A DNA stretch of 64,000 nucleotides from Paenibacillus sp. FSL H7-0357 (lineage in GTDB: Bacteria; Bacillota; Bacilli; Paenibacillales; Paenibacillaceae), in NCBI RefSeq assembly GCF_000758525.1, contig NZ_CP009241.1:3100001-3164000 (forward strand). Direction: 5' to 3'. Made by a program: the position numbers and the translations under genes. Of this stretch, positions 56,693 through 64,000 are shown piece by piece. Under the pieces are notes generated by a model. That model had not been told where the DNA came from, did no database searches, and worked only from the letters and a program-made list of their open reading frames with translations. How positions within the stretch are numbered: position 1 is the first letter of the stretch; the number at the start of each line of letters is the position of its first letter.

Positions 56693-57727
56693 TTGAAAGT
56701 ACATGTCACAGATCTCAAAAATGGCGATTGCCTTATCACGGACACTTTCAATAGTCTGGGCCTGCATGTTCTCCCTAAGGGAACTGTCGTAGAACGGGAG
56801 GAAATTACCATCCTGATGCGGCACAAAATAGATTATGTGGATATTGAGGCGCGCTTGCTGTCCCGTGATGGGGAAGATGCGGATTTAACCCACGGTTTGA
56901 ATGAGGATTTTGATCTTGCGATACAAAACTACGAATCTATTTTTATGGAGGCGCTGGCTCAGGGAAGCTTTAGCCCGTCCATGGTGGACGGCACACTGCG
57001 GCCGCTGCTGGAAACACTGGATGCGCAAAAAGATGTGGTTTCTCTGCTGCTCCTGCTTGACCGGGACGATATTGACACCTATCAACACTCTTTGCTGGTA
57101 GGGATGCTGTCTTATTATATTGCTTCCTGGCTTGGCTATTCCAAAGAGGAACGGTACATGATCAGCCGTGCCGGCTATCTGCATGATATCGGCAAAAGCC
57201 AGGTGCCATTGTCCATTCTGAATAAAGTTGGACTGTTGAACGCTATCGAGGAGGACGAGCTGAGACGCCATACTTCCCACGGCTACGATATCATCCGCAG
57301 CTCTATGAAGGATGAAGGTACAGCGCTCGTAGCGCTGCAGCATCATGAGTTTGAGGATGGTTCAGGTTATCCGAACATGATCCGTAAAGGTGAAATTCAC
57401 CCGTATACCGAAATCGTCACTGTAGCAAACATTTACATGGGACTTACAACCTCGCGACTGAACCAGCCCAAACAGGGATTGGTTACCGTGCTGCGCCAAG
57501 TGCATGAGATGGGCTTCGGCAAGCTGAACGGTAATGTAGTACAGGCGCTTACAGGACATATGCTGCCAGGCTTCGTAGGCAAGAATGTCCGGCTCAGCAA
57601 CGGGGAAATAGGCACTATCGTAATGAATAATCCGCTGGATCTGTTCAAGCCGCTGGTAAAAGTGAACGAAACGTTCAGAGATTTGTCACGGGAGCGCAGC
57701 CTGTCGGTTGAAGAGGTATTTATTTAA
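56693..57727 (+). CDS. HD-GYP domain phosphodiesterase-like protein
   Basis: The 344-residue protein has an N-terminal region of about 110 residues and an HD-GYP domain: HDIGKSQVPLSILNK for the HD motif, HTSHGYDIIR, and HHEFEDGSGYPN for the GYP motif. HD-GYP enzymes hydrolyse cyclic di-GMP or related dinucleotides. The start is TTG 56693 with AAGGGG upstream. A strong terminator ends the gene. Confidence 0.92.
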   Translation: MKVHVTDLKNGDCLITDTFNSLGLHVLPKGTVVEREEITILMRHKIDYVDIEARLLSRDGEDADLTHGLNEDFDLAIQNYESIFMEALAQGSFSPSMVDGTLRPLLETLDAQKDVVSLLLLLDRDDIDTYQHSLLVGMLSYYIASWLGYSKEERYMISRAGYLHDIGKSQVPLSILNKVGLLNAIEEDELRRHTSHGYDIIRSSMKDEGTALVALQHHEFEDGSGYPNMIRKGEIHPYTEIVTVANIYMGLTTSRLNQPKQGLVTVLRQVHEMGFGKLNGNVVQALTGHMLPGFVGKNVRLSNGEIGTIVMNNPLDLFKPLVKVNETFRDLSRERSLSVEEVFI

Positions 57728-57761
57728 AAGGTATTGGGGTATCACCAAGCCTGCTCATAGC

Positions 57762-57811
57762 AAAGGCTATCTGATGGGGATCTGTAGCAGACCCATCGGA
57801 TAGCCTTTTTG
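57762..57811 (+). terminator. Terminator after the HD-GYP gene
   Basis: AAAGGCTATCTGATGGG and CCCATCGGATAGCC arms followed by TTTTT. Confidence 0.85.
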
Positions 57812-57930
57812 TGTACCGCCGGATTTGAATTCAGCCGGTAGATTGGCTATGATGAATGAAAGATTACTATAGGGATCGTCAGCCGAATGGACATACGGGA
57901 CTTGTAGAAGTTAGAAGAGGAGAACTAATT

Positions 57931-58671
57931 ATGAATGTCGACAACAACCAGATGGAGAATTTAAAACAGATCAAACACGAATTGACCCGCTTTATGATGA
58001 TTTATAGATTCGCTCTGGAGGAAATGGAGACCAAGATTGAAATTTTGAAACAGGAGTTTCAGATCCTTCATGACTACAGCCCGATAGAGCATACCAAATC
58101 ACGGATCAAATCCCCGGAGAGCATTATGAGTAAAATGCTGCGCAAGAACAGCGAGCTTTCGCTGGCTGCCGTGAAATCCAGCATCAAGGATATCGCCGGC
58201 CTGCGAATCACCTGCTCTTTTATCTCGGATATATACAGTGTCAGTGAAATGCTGCAGAAGCAAGATGATCTGAAGGTGCTTGAGGTTAAGGACTATATTA
58301 AGAATCCGAAACCGAATGGGTACCAGAGTCTGCATCTGCTTGTGGAGGTTCCGGTATTTCTGTCGGACTGCACGGAGCTGGTATGTGTTGAAGTGCAGAT
58401 CCGTACGATTGCGATGGACTTCTGGGCTAGCCTTGAGCACAAAATTTTCTATAAATACAGCCAGTCGGTACCTGAACATCTGACCCGCGAACTTAAACAA
58501 GCCGCCGATAAAGCAGCTGATCTCGATCTGCAAATGGAACGCCTGCACCGCGAGATTCAGGAAATTAAAGATGCCCAGGAGGACGATTCCTTTGAAGAAT
58601 TGCGCCGGATCATCCTCAACAACCAGCAATTACATCTGCCCGCCGATTTCATCAAGCTGTTAGGGAATTAG
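57931..58671 (+). CDS. relP: Small alarmone synthetase RelP (YwaC-type)
   Basis: The 246-residue protein is a RelA/SpoT synthetase domain without hydrolase: SPIEHTKSRIKSPESIMSKM, IKDIAGLRITCSFISDIY, YIKNPKPNGYQSLHLLVE and EVQIRTIAMDFWASLEHKIFYK. Its N-terminal LKQIKHELTRFMMIYRFALEEMETKI and overall order match Bacillus YwaC/RelP rather than RelQ. It makes (p)ppGpp or pGpp; YwaC in B. subtilis is induced by envelope stress. ATG 57931 has AGAGGAGAA upstream. Confidence 0.9.
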   Translation: MNVDNNQMENLKQIKHELTRFMMIYRFALEEMETKIEILKQEFQILHDYSPIEHTKSRIKSPESIMSKMLRKNSELSLAAVKSSIKDIAGLRITCSFISDIYSVSEMLQKQDDLKVLEVKDYIKNPKPNGYQSLHLLVEVPVFLSDCTELVCVEVQIRTIAMDFWASLEHKIFYKYSQSVPEHLTRELKQAADKAADLDLQMERLHREIQEIKDAQEDDSFEELRRIILNNQQLHLPADFIKLLGN

Positions 58672-58773
58672 TCATAGTCTAAGCAGTGCTGATGCGTATA
58701 GCATGTACATATATTTACTGGAATTCACCGGCAGTGTTCGTAGCGGCACGCTTTAATCTCTAGGAGGAAGTTC

Positions 58774-59448
58774 ATGAAACCATACAAAGTGATTAGCCTG
58801 GATATGTTTCAGACACTGGTAAACATCCAGGGCCGGACGGGAAATGTGTGGAGGCCGATCCTGCAGGAGCGCTATAGCGAGGAACGGGCGGCAGAGCTTG
58901 GCGGGCTGCTGTTAAGCCACTATTACAAGGCCGCGACAGCAATCCGCGATTCCGGGGTCTACTGGACCAGCAGAGAGATATACAGCGACAGCTTCAAGAA
59001 AGTGTTTCAGCAGGAGGCAATGGAGTATGATTACCTGCAGGCAGTAGATGTTTTATTTGCCGAACACCGTTTGTCAGAGTTGTATGAGGAGACGGAGCAT
59101 TTTTTGCAGCGGATCACTGGAGAATATCAAGTGTGTATTGTCAGCGATACAGATGTGGAGATGCTTCCCGATTTCTACAAGAGTTATCCTATCAGGCTGT
59201 TTACTTCAGAAGAGCACCTGTCGTATAAGAATGACAGCCATAACCGGATGTTTGGCGAAGTTATTGCGCATTATGGTGTAGAACCCGGACAGATTATCCA
59301 TATAGGTGATTCTGTTTCAGATGTGCTGGGAGCGGCAAGAGCAGGCATTAAGGCCTGCTGGCTTAACCGGAATCAGGAGGTCTGGAACCATGAGGTGCAG
59401 CCGGATTATATGGTGAAGAATTTGGATGAGTTTTACGAGTTGCTATAA
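58774..59448 (+). CDS. HAD-superfamily hydrolase
   Basis: The 224-residue protein has HAD motif I SLDMFQTLVN (Asp10 nucleophile; the second acidic residue is replaced by Phe-Gln-Thr spacing as in DxF(D/G)T types), motif II IVSDTDVEM, motif III Lys near YKNDS, and motif IV IHIGDSVSDVLGAARAG. It is probably a phosphatase of unknown substrate. TAGGAGG precedes ATG 58774. Confidence 0.85.
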   Translation: MKPYKVISLDMFQTLVNIQGRTGNVWRPILQERYSEERAAELGGLLLSHYYKAATAIRDSGVYWTSREIYSDSFKKVFQQEAMEYDYLQAVDVLFAEHRLSELYEETEHFLQRITGEYQVCIVSDTDVEMLPDFYKSYPIRLFTSEEHLSYKNDSHNRMFGEVIAHYGVEPGQIIHIGDSVSDVLGAARAGIKACWLNRNQEVWNHEVQPDYMVKNLDEFYELL

Positions 59449-59506
59449 GGCTGCGCGATTTATGCACGTCAAGGAGAGGCAGTTCCGGAAGGAGATGGAC
59501 TTTATT

Positions 59507-60061
59507 ATGGAGAACTATACATCAGCAGATCAGGAACTGGACCGTTTGCGCTACCCTATCGGAAGGTTCGAAGCGGCAGAATGCCGGACAGGCGAAGCAC
59601 GGAATCAGTCGGTTCAAGATATCCGGGAGCTGGCGGATGTCTTAAGCAAAGCAGTAGAGCAGCTGACACTGGAGCAGCTGAACACACCCTACCGGCCAGG
59701 CGGCTGGAGCGTACGGCAAGTGGTGCATCATCTGGCAGATACGAATATGTATGCCTATCTGCGTTTTAAGCGGGGATTGACTGAGGATGCCCCCGAGATA
59801 CCTTCGTACCGGCAGGACTTATGGGCGGAACAAAGCGATTACCTGGAGGAACCCACTGAATCTTCTCTTCAGCTGCTGAAGCACCTCAACGGGAGATTTG
59901 TGCTTTTGCTGGATGCAATGAACGAAGCGGACTATGATCGAACCTTTGTAAGCCTGGGACTCGGGACAATGACGCTGGATGCGGCAGTCCAAAGATATGT
60001 ATGGCATAACCGTCATCATACCGCTCAAATCAGCTCATTGGTACTTCGAAGTGGCTGGTAA
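59507..60061 (+). CDS. YfiT/BstA-like DinB-superfamily metalloprotein
   Basis: The 184-residue protein matches the YfiT family: LRYPIGRF at the N-terminus, PGGWSVRQVVHHLADTNMYAYLR with the metal-binding His, and YVWHNRHHTAQISSL with two more ligands. YfiT/BstA-type proteins include bacillithiol transferases. ATG 59507 lies 12 bases after GGAAGGAG; ATG 59495 in the same frame is too close. The gene starts downstream of the HAD gene with a 58-base gap. Confidence 0.88.
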   Translation: MENYTSADQELDRLRYPIGRFEAAECRTGEARNQSVQDIRELADVLSKAVEQLTLEQLNTPYRPGGWSVRQVVHHLADTNMYAYLRFKRGLTEDAPEIPSYRQDLWAEQSDYLEEPTESSLQLLKHLNGRFVLLLDAMNEADYDRTFVSLGLGTMTLDAAVQRYVWHNRHHTAQISSLVLRSGW

Positions 60062-60075
60062 TCGCCCCTAATTAA

Positions 60076-60122
60076 AAAGAGCAAGTGGTCGGGGAAAACG
60101 TCCCGCCGCCTGCTCTTTAATT
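60076..60122. terminator. Bidirectional terminator
   Basis: AAAGAGCA and TGCTCTTT arms with an inner CGGG/CCCG stem separate the convergent YfiT-like and hydrolase genes. Confidence 0.8.
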
Positions 60123-60141
60123 TTGTCCGGCCGCGGATGTC

Positions 60142-60996
60142 TTAGTCCCGGCTGGCTTGAACGATTTTATCGGCAATTTGCCGAGGATTCGTGTGAACGG
60201 TTGTCATATGATCGCCGGTCCCTTCAATGTAGCGGAACATTCCCAAATGGCTGGACTGGCCGGGATGCCAGCCGGAAGCCCCTTGAGGCAGCACAGCATC
60301 TTCCGTCAGGAACAGATAACTTTTAGGCAGCTGTAGGCTGTAGAACTTCTTAAGATCAAGCTTCTGAAATGCCGGACCTGCCGGCTCGGGAATAACCTTC
60401 CGGTATAGGGATTGTGCCTGCTCAAATGTGGCTGTATTGACGAAGACGTCGCGGAACAGGCTAAAGGGCAGCATAATCGTATTGTTGCCTGATGTTTTCA
60501 GCAGATTTCCGAACAGCTCCTGGACGGGAGCGGGGAACTGGTCCGCAACGCTTTGTCCGTCCAGAGGCACAAAGGCGTCAAAAAATACGAGCCGCTTAAT
60601 CCGGTCCGGAACCTGCTCGGCGGTTTTCTGGATCACAGAGCCCCCAAAGCTATGCCCAAGCAGGATTATCTCATGCAAATCTTTCTGCTTGATGAAATCT
60701 GCCACTGACTTTGTTACTTGTTCATGAGTAACCTGCGTATTCTTGTCCCCGCCATGACCGGCATATTCCGGCGTATATACGGTATGTCCCATTTTGCGCA
60801 GTTCTGCTGCCGTCTCATCCCAGAAGCTGGCATCCACCCATGCCCCGTGCACAAGTACGAAGGTAAGACTTTGCTTGGCTTCAGGCTTGCCTGTTACAGC
60901 AGCAGCATCAGCTTGTCCGGCCAACAGCGGCTGAAGTGCCAGCAGGATCAGGAATACCGCAGTCAGGCTTAAGGTGAGTTTGTTTTTTATCCACAT
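60142..60996 (-). CDS. Secreted alpha/beta hydrolase
   Basis: The 284-residue protein has a signal peptide (LTLSLTAVFLILLALQPLLAGQADA) and an alpha/beta hydrolase domain: FVLVHGAWVDASFWDETAAEL, nucleophile elbow LLGHSFGGSVIQK, and a C-terminal His in IEGTGDHMTTVHTNP. It resembles the family of salicylate-esterase-like plant and bacterial hydrolases; substrate unknown. The start has AGGAGG upstream. Confidence 0.87.
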   Translation of the reverse strand: MWIKNKLTLSLTAVFLILLALQPLLAGQADAAAVTGKPEAKQSLTFVLVHGAWVDASFWDETAAELRKMGHTVYTPEYAGHGGDKNTQVTHEQVTKSVADFIKQKDLHEIILLGHSFGGSVIQKTAEQVPDRIKRLVFFDAFVPLDGQSVADQFPAPVQELFGNLLKTSGNNTIMLPFSLFRDVFVNTATFEQAQSLYRKVIPEPAGPAFQKLDLKKFYSLQLPKSYLFLTEDAVLPQGASGWHPGQSSHLGMFRYIEGTGDHMTTVHTNPRQIADKIVQASRD

Positions 60997-61174
60997 TATT
61001 TTCGTTTACCTCCTGCTGTTGTTTTATACATCCCACAATGAGAAGGATACCCTGTAGGCGGGCAAAAGATGTGCCGGCAGGTGCAGAAAATGGGAAAAAA
61101 TATGCAGGTAGACTCTGTTTCGCAATCGTTTATAATTAGTACAAATAGGCTCGCGAATACAAGGAGGTTTAGGA

Positions 61175-62767
61175 ATGCCTTTACCACGGGGAGCAGATGC
61201 CCGGTTCAAAAAGAAGCTTAGTCTGACTTGGCTGCTTATTGCCCTGGTAACACTCGTGTTTCTGCTCACAACAACGATTTTGCTCATCGGTTCATATGAA
61301 TCCAAGAAAAAATCACTGATGGAAACTACACTTAATCTGAATCTGTCCAATGCCGAGAGAATGAGCAAGACAGTAGATTCACTTTTTCGTTCCATGCGCA
61401 GCAGCCTGCTGTATAGCGCAGATCAGATTTCCAAGCTTGAGACACCACAGCCGGGAGCTATTGACCGCTATTTAGAGCTAATGCGCAACAGCAGCAACTA
61501 TTTTAATTCGATAATTCTGATAAACGCTGACGGCGTGGTTCTTAACAATTCACCTGCATCGCTGGGGATCGTCGGGCAACCGATAGTATCTCCTCCAGTC
61601 AAGGAAGCGCTGCGGTTAAAAAACTCATATTTATCCGCACCGTACACCACCACCTCAACGGGAAGAATGCTTTTCTTTATGAGTGAGCCGCTGTACAGCG
61701 AAGATAAGGGATATCTTGGAGTGCTCGGAGGCACCGTCTATCTGCAGGACTTCAATATCCTCAATATGATTTTCGGGAATAATAACATAGATGATTCCGG
61801 CTCTTATTACTACATCGTCAGCTCTGAAGGGCATGTGCTGTTCCATCCCGATAAAGAGCGGATGAATGAAGATGTTAGCGCTAATAAGGTGGTACAGAAG
61901 CTGATGAAAGGTGAAAGCGGACAAATGGAGGCTCTAAACGTAAAGGGGCAGTCCATGCTAGCCGGCTTTTCCGCCGTTCCGGCGAATGGCTGGGGAATTG
62001 TCGTCGTTTCACCAGTAGATTTCATTCAGGAACAATTAATGGCCCATATGCGCAAGATTCTTACTTATACGCTTATTCCTTTTGTAATTTTGCTGATTTT
62101 TGTTTTTCTGCTGGCCCACCAGTTGGCCAAGCCATTCGTGTTTCTAGCTGACCTGGTGAACAGGATCGGCAAAGACAATATGAAGGTGCCTGAACTGAAA
62201 CCTCATTGGAACCGGGAAGCGGATCTGCTGACCCAAGCAGTCGTTATGGCCTGGAAAGATATCCAGAAGCAGAATGATCAACTGGCCCAGGAGGCGATGA
62301 CCGATCTGCTGACAGGGCTTGTGAACCGCAGATCACTGGAAATCAGTATGAATCAGTGGATCGCCGCGCGAATGCCTTTTTCCCTGATCGTCCTGGATGT
62401 GGACAAGTTCAAATTTGTGAATGATACGTATGGCCATTTGACTGGTGATGAGGTGCTGCGCCAGGTAGCCGGAATTATCAGCGCCAGTGTCCGTCCAGGA
62501 GATGTATGCTGCCGTTTCGGCGGAGAAGAGTTTGTAGTGCTGCTTCCAAGGACAAAGGCTGAAGATGCTTATATCGTCGCCGAAAGAATCCGCAAGACAT
62601 TGGAGAAAAGCGATGTTCCTCTGGCTATGCGGGTAACTTCCTCACAGGGCATTGCCCATTATCCCACTCACGGCGTTTCGCTGGAAGAACTGCTTGGACA
62701 GGCGGACCGGGCGTTATATGCAGCCAAGAATAGAGGCAGAAACCGGACTATTATCGCCGGTGAATAA
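61175..62767 (+). CDS. Membrane-bound diguanylate cyclase (dCACHE-GGDEF)
   Basis: The 530-residue protein has a membrane helix (LTWLLIALVTLVFLLTTTILLIG), an outer dCACHE-like sensor (about 45-285), a second helix (about 295-320), an HAMP-like linker and a GGDEF domain with DKFKFVNDTYGHLTGDEVLRQ and active-site RFGGEEFVVLLP. The GGEEF signature is intact and should make cyclic di-GMP in response to an outside ligand. An HD-GYP gene lies about 4 kb upstream. Confidence 0.93.
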   Translation: MPLPRGADARFKKKLSLTWLLIALVTLVFLLTTTILLIGSYESKKKSLMETTLNLNLSNAERMSKTVDSLFRSMRSSLLYSADQISKLETPQPGAIDRYLELMRNSSNYFNSIILINADGVVLNNSPASLGIVGQPIVSPPVKEALRLKNSYLSAPYTTTSTGRMLFFMSEPLYSEDKGYLGVLGGTVYLQDFNILNMIFGNNNIDDSGSYYYIVSSEGHVLFHPDKERMNEDVSANKVVQKLMKGESGQMEALNVKGQSMLAGFSAVPANGWGIVVVSPVDFIQEQLMAHMRKILTYTLIPFVILLIFVFLLAHQLAKPFVFLADLVNRIGKDNMKVPELKPHWNREADLLTQAVVMAWKDIQKQNDQLAQEAMTDLLTGLVNRRSLEISMNQWIAARMPFSLIVLDVDKFKFVNDTYGHLTGDEVLRQVAGIISASVRPGDVCCRFGGEEFVVLLPRTKAEDAYIVAERIRKTLEKSDVPLAMRVTSSQGIAHYPTHGVSLEELLGQADRALYAAKNRGRNRTIIAGE

Positions 62768-62848
62768 GGTCGCAGCATCTTTGCGGAAAATTAATAAGCT
62801 GTATCCATGGGGTAATTTTATTCCTGGGCTTGGAGTGAGAAAGTCGTC

Positions 62849-62876
62849 ACCTGGGCCTGGGCGGATACATATCCTA
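62849..62876 (+). promoter_or_regulatory. SigK-like promoter of the cupin gene
   Basis: AC at 62849-62850, 17 bases, CATATCCTA (62868-62876) fits the late mother-cell consensus AC-N16/17-CATANNNTA well. It shares the same -10 box as the exosporium-like genes. Confidence 0.5.
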
Positions 62877-62922
62877 CTGCAGAACGAATAAAAAACGGTC
62901 AGCAGAAGGGAAGGATTGCAAA

Positions 62923-63675
62923 GTGACGTCATACATGGATTACAAGTCTCCCAATACACAGTTTACTTTTGATGTAAACAGCAATACAACGTTTAAGAAG
63001 GATGCCAACAACTATATCAATACCTTGTCAATTAAGGAATTGAACACCCTGGATAACACGTCTCTGCTTGATATTTTCCTCAGCAAATCCAATGTCGTCG
63101 AACCGCATTATCATCAAAATGCTGCGGAGCTGGTCTATTGCATCTCCGGTGCGGCAGTGGTTTCCATAATCAATCCCTTTACGAATGAGCTGCTGCATTT
63201 CCCGATCTGCCCCGGTCAAGTGGCGAATGTGCCGCAGGGGTGGTGGCATTATGAGGTCGCAACGATGGATTGCACCCATCTGCTGGCTATCTTTAATGCA
63301 CCTGTCCCGGAAGTGATTCTGGGTTCGGACATTCTGAGTCTCACGCCGGCGAATGTACTTGCCCATACTTACTGTCTTAACGAAGCTAAAGTGAAGGATG
63401 CACTGGCTCCGCTTCAACCGGGTACCTTTATTGGACCGCCCGCGGACTGCTGTGAACCATCAAAGATGGCAGGTGAAAATATCGCAGCCCCCAATATGGC
63501 TCCTCACATGCCTATGCATGTTCCGCATGCCCCGCAAGCGCACTCCTTCGGGTACCAGCCATACGCCAATCCCGGCTATTATGGCCAGCCTTATGTTCAG
63601 CAGTATCACCAGCAGCCTTATGCCCAGGCCTATCCGGTTTATCAGAATATGGTGAACCCTCCGGAGAATCTGTAA
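62923..63675 (+). CDS. Cupin-domain protein with Pro/Tyr/Gln-rich tail, probable spore protein
   Basis: Residues about 45-150 of this 250-residue protein form a cupin fold (VEPHYHQNAAELVYCISGAAVV with a metal-ligand H-x-H-x3-4-E pattern, and PICPGQVANVPQGWWHYEVA). The tail (about 185-250) is rich in Pro, Tyr, Gln and His (YYGQPYVQQYHQQPYAQAYP), like many spore coat proteins. GAAGGGAAGG precedes GTG 62923. A SigK-like promoter upstream supports a late sporulation role; this is inference. Confidence 0.78.
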   Translation: MTSYMDYKSPNTQFTFDVNSNTTFKKDANNYINTLSIKELNTLDNTSLLDIFLSKSNVVEPHYHQNAAELVYCISGAAVVSIINPFTNELLHFPICPGQVANVPQGWWHYEVATMDCTHLLAIFNAPVPEVILGSDILSLTPANVLAHTYCLNEAKVKDALAPLQPGTFIGPPADCCEPSKMAGENIAAPNMAPHMPMHVPHAPQAHSFGYQPYANPGYYGQPYVQQYHQQPYAQAYPVYQNMVNPPENL

Positions 63676-63719
63676 ACTTATCTCATGTCCATCACCAAGT
63701 GAAGCCTCAGCGCTATCCT

Positions 63720-63744
63720 GAACCCGTCGAATTGACGGGTTTAT
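63720..63744 (+). terminator. Terminator after the cupin gene
   Basis: AACCCGTC and GACGGGTT arms, followed by a T-rich run. Confidence 0.75.
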
Positions 63745-63826
63745 TTATTTTGACTCTATATTCATGGTATCGTAGAGAGAGTATTATAGGTTTGTAAATT
63801 TTAACGATAGATGGAGATTATGCAAA

Positions 63827-64000
63827 ATGAGATATGATGTCTTAATTGTCGACGACGAGGCCGTGCTGGCGGAAACTACCTGTGAGTATCTAAATATGTT
63901 TGAGGTTCGGACCGCTTATGTAACCAGTGCGGCAGAATGTGAGCGGTTTGTGCAGGAGCATGAACCGTCACTTATTCTACTGGATATTAACCTGGGTGAA
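63827..64000 (+). CDS. Response regulator receiver domain, cut by the window end
   Basis: The first 58 codons read MRYDVLIVDDEAVLAETTCE and continue to SLILLDINLGE. The acidic pair in VDDE and the phospho-acceptor Asp in LLDINL mark a receiver domain. The output domain lies beyond the window. Confidence 0.85.
   Translation, partial: MRYDVLIVDDEAVLAETTCEYLNMFEVRTAYVTSAAECERFVQEHEPSLILLDINLGE

Overview
The window reads as chromosomal DNA of a nitrogen-fixing, spore-forming Gram-positive bacterium, most likely a Paenibacillus. The reasons are strong AGGAGG-type ribosome binding sites, GTG/TTG starts, sigma-A type promoters, exosporium-like genes, a YwaC/RelP-type alarmone synthetase, a YfiT/BstA-type protein and Bce-like cell-envelope stress modules. 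No rRNA, tRNA, CRISPR array or transposase was seen.

Region 1 (1-4 kb) has a PEP-utilising/rifampicin-phosphotransferase-like enzyme, a TetR regulator and a GNAT gene that seems to lack its N-terminus. Region 2 (4-14.2 kb) is the centrepiece: an iron-only nitrogenase locus. One operon carries nifE-nifN-nifX-like genes behind a canonical promoter and an exact GlnR/TnrA-type box. A convergent ferredoxin gene follows, then anfH-anfD-anfG-anfK with three little-studied followers (HEPN-like protein, class I glutamine amidotransferase, PNPOx-like split-barrel protein). EN should scaffold the cofactor, AnfH should deliver electrons to AnfDGK, and the ferredoxin is a plausible donor. nifB, nifV and the molybdenum and vanadium nitrogenase structural genes are not in the window.

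Region 3 (14.4-43 kb) is mostly carbohydrate and cell-surface functions: two GH51 arabinofuranosidases, one beside a broken AraC regulator and one divergent from an ArsR-type regulator with palindromic operators; an acetylxylan esterase; an MFS/ROK/AraC/ThuA/Gfo-Idh/epimerase sugar block; glycosyltransferases; tandem exosporium-like genes next to a BNR beta-propeller protein; and a CidA/LrgA-LrgB pair.

Region 4 (43-53 kb) includes a Bce-like two-component system and ABC transporter whose permease keeps ten membrane segments but lacks the large extracellular sensing domain. A membrane-anchored beta-lactamase-fold serine hydrolase is translationally coupled to it, and an Amj lipid II flippase gene follows. 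This is the best candidate in the window for an undescribed envelope-stress module. Region 5 (53-64 kb) holds housekeeping and signalling genes: PgsA, an SDR, signal peptidase I, HD-GYP, RelP, HAD, YfiT-like, a GGDEF cyclase, a cupin with a SigK-like promoter, and the start of a response regulator cut by the window edge.

A 63-64 bp repeat unit occurs between anfH and anfD and upstream of a Dabb-domain gene, with a solitary 15-base end before a glycosyltransferase. In all three places it stops just before the Shine-Dalgarno sequence. A separate 216 bp palindromic, MITE-like element lies at 30.1-30.4 kb.
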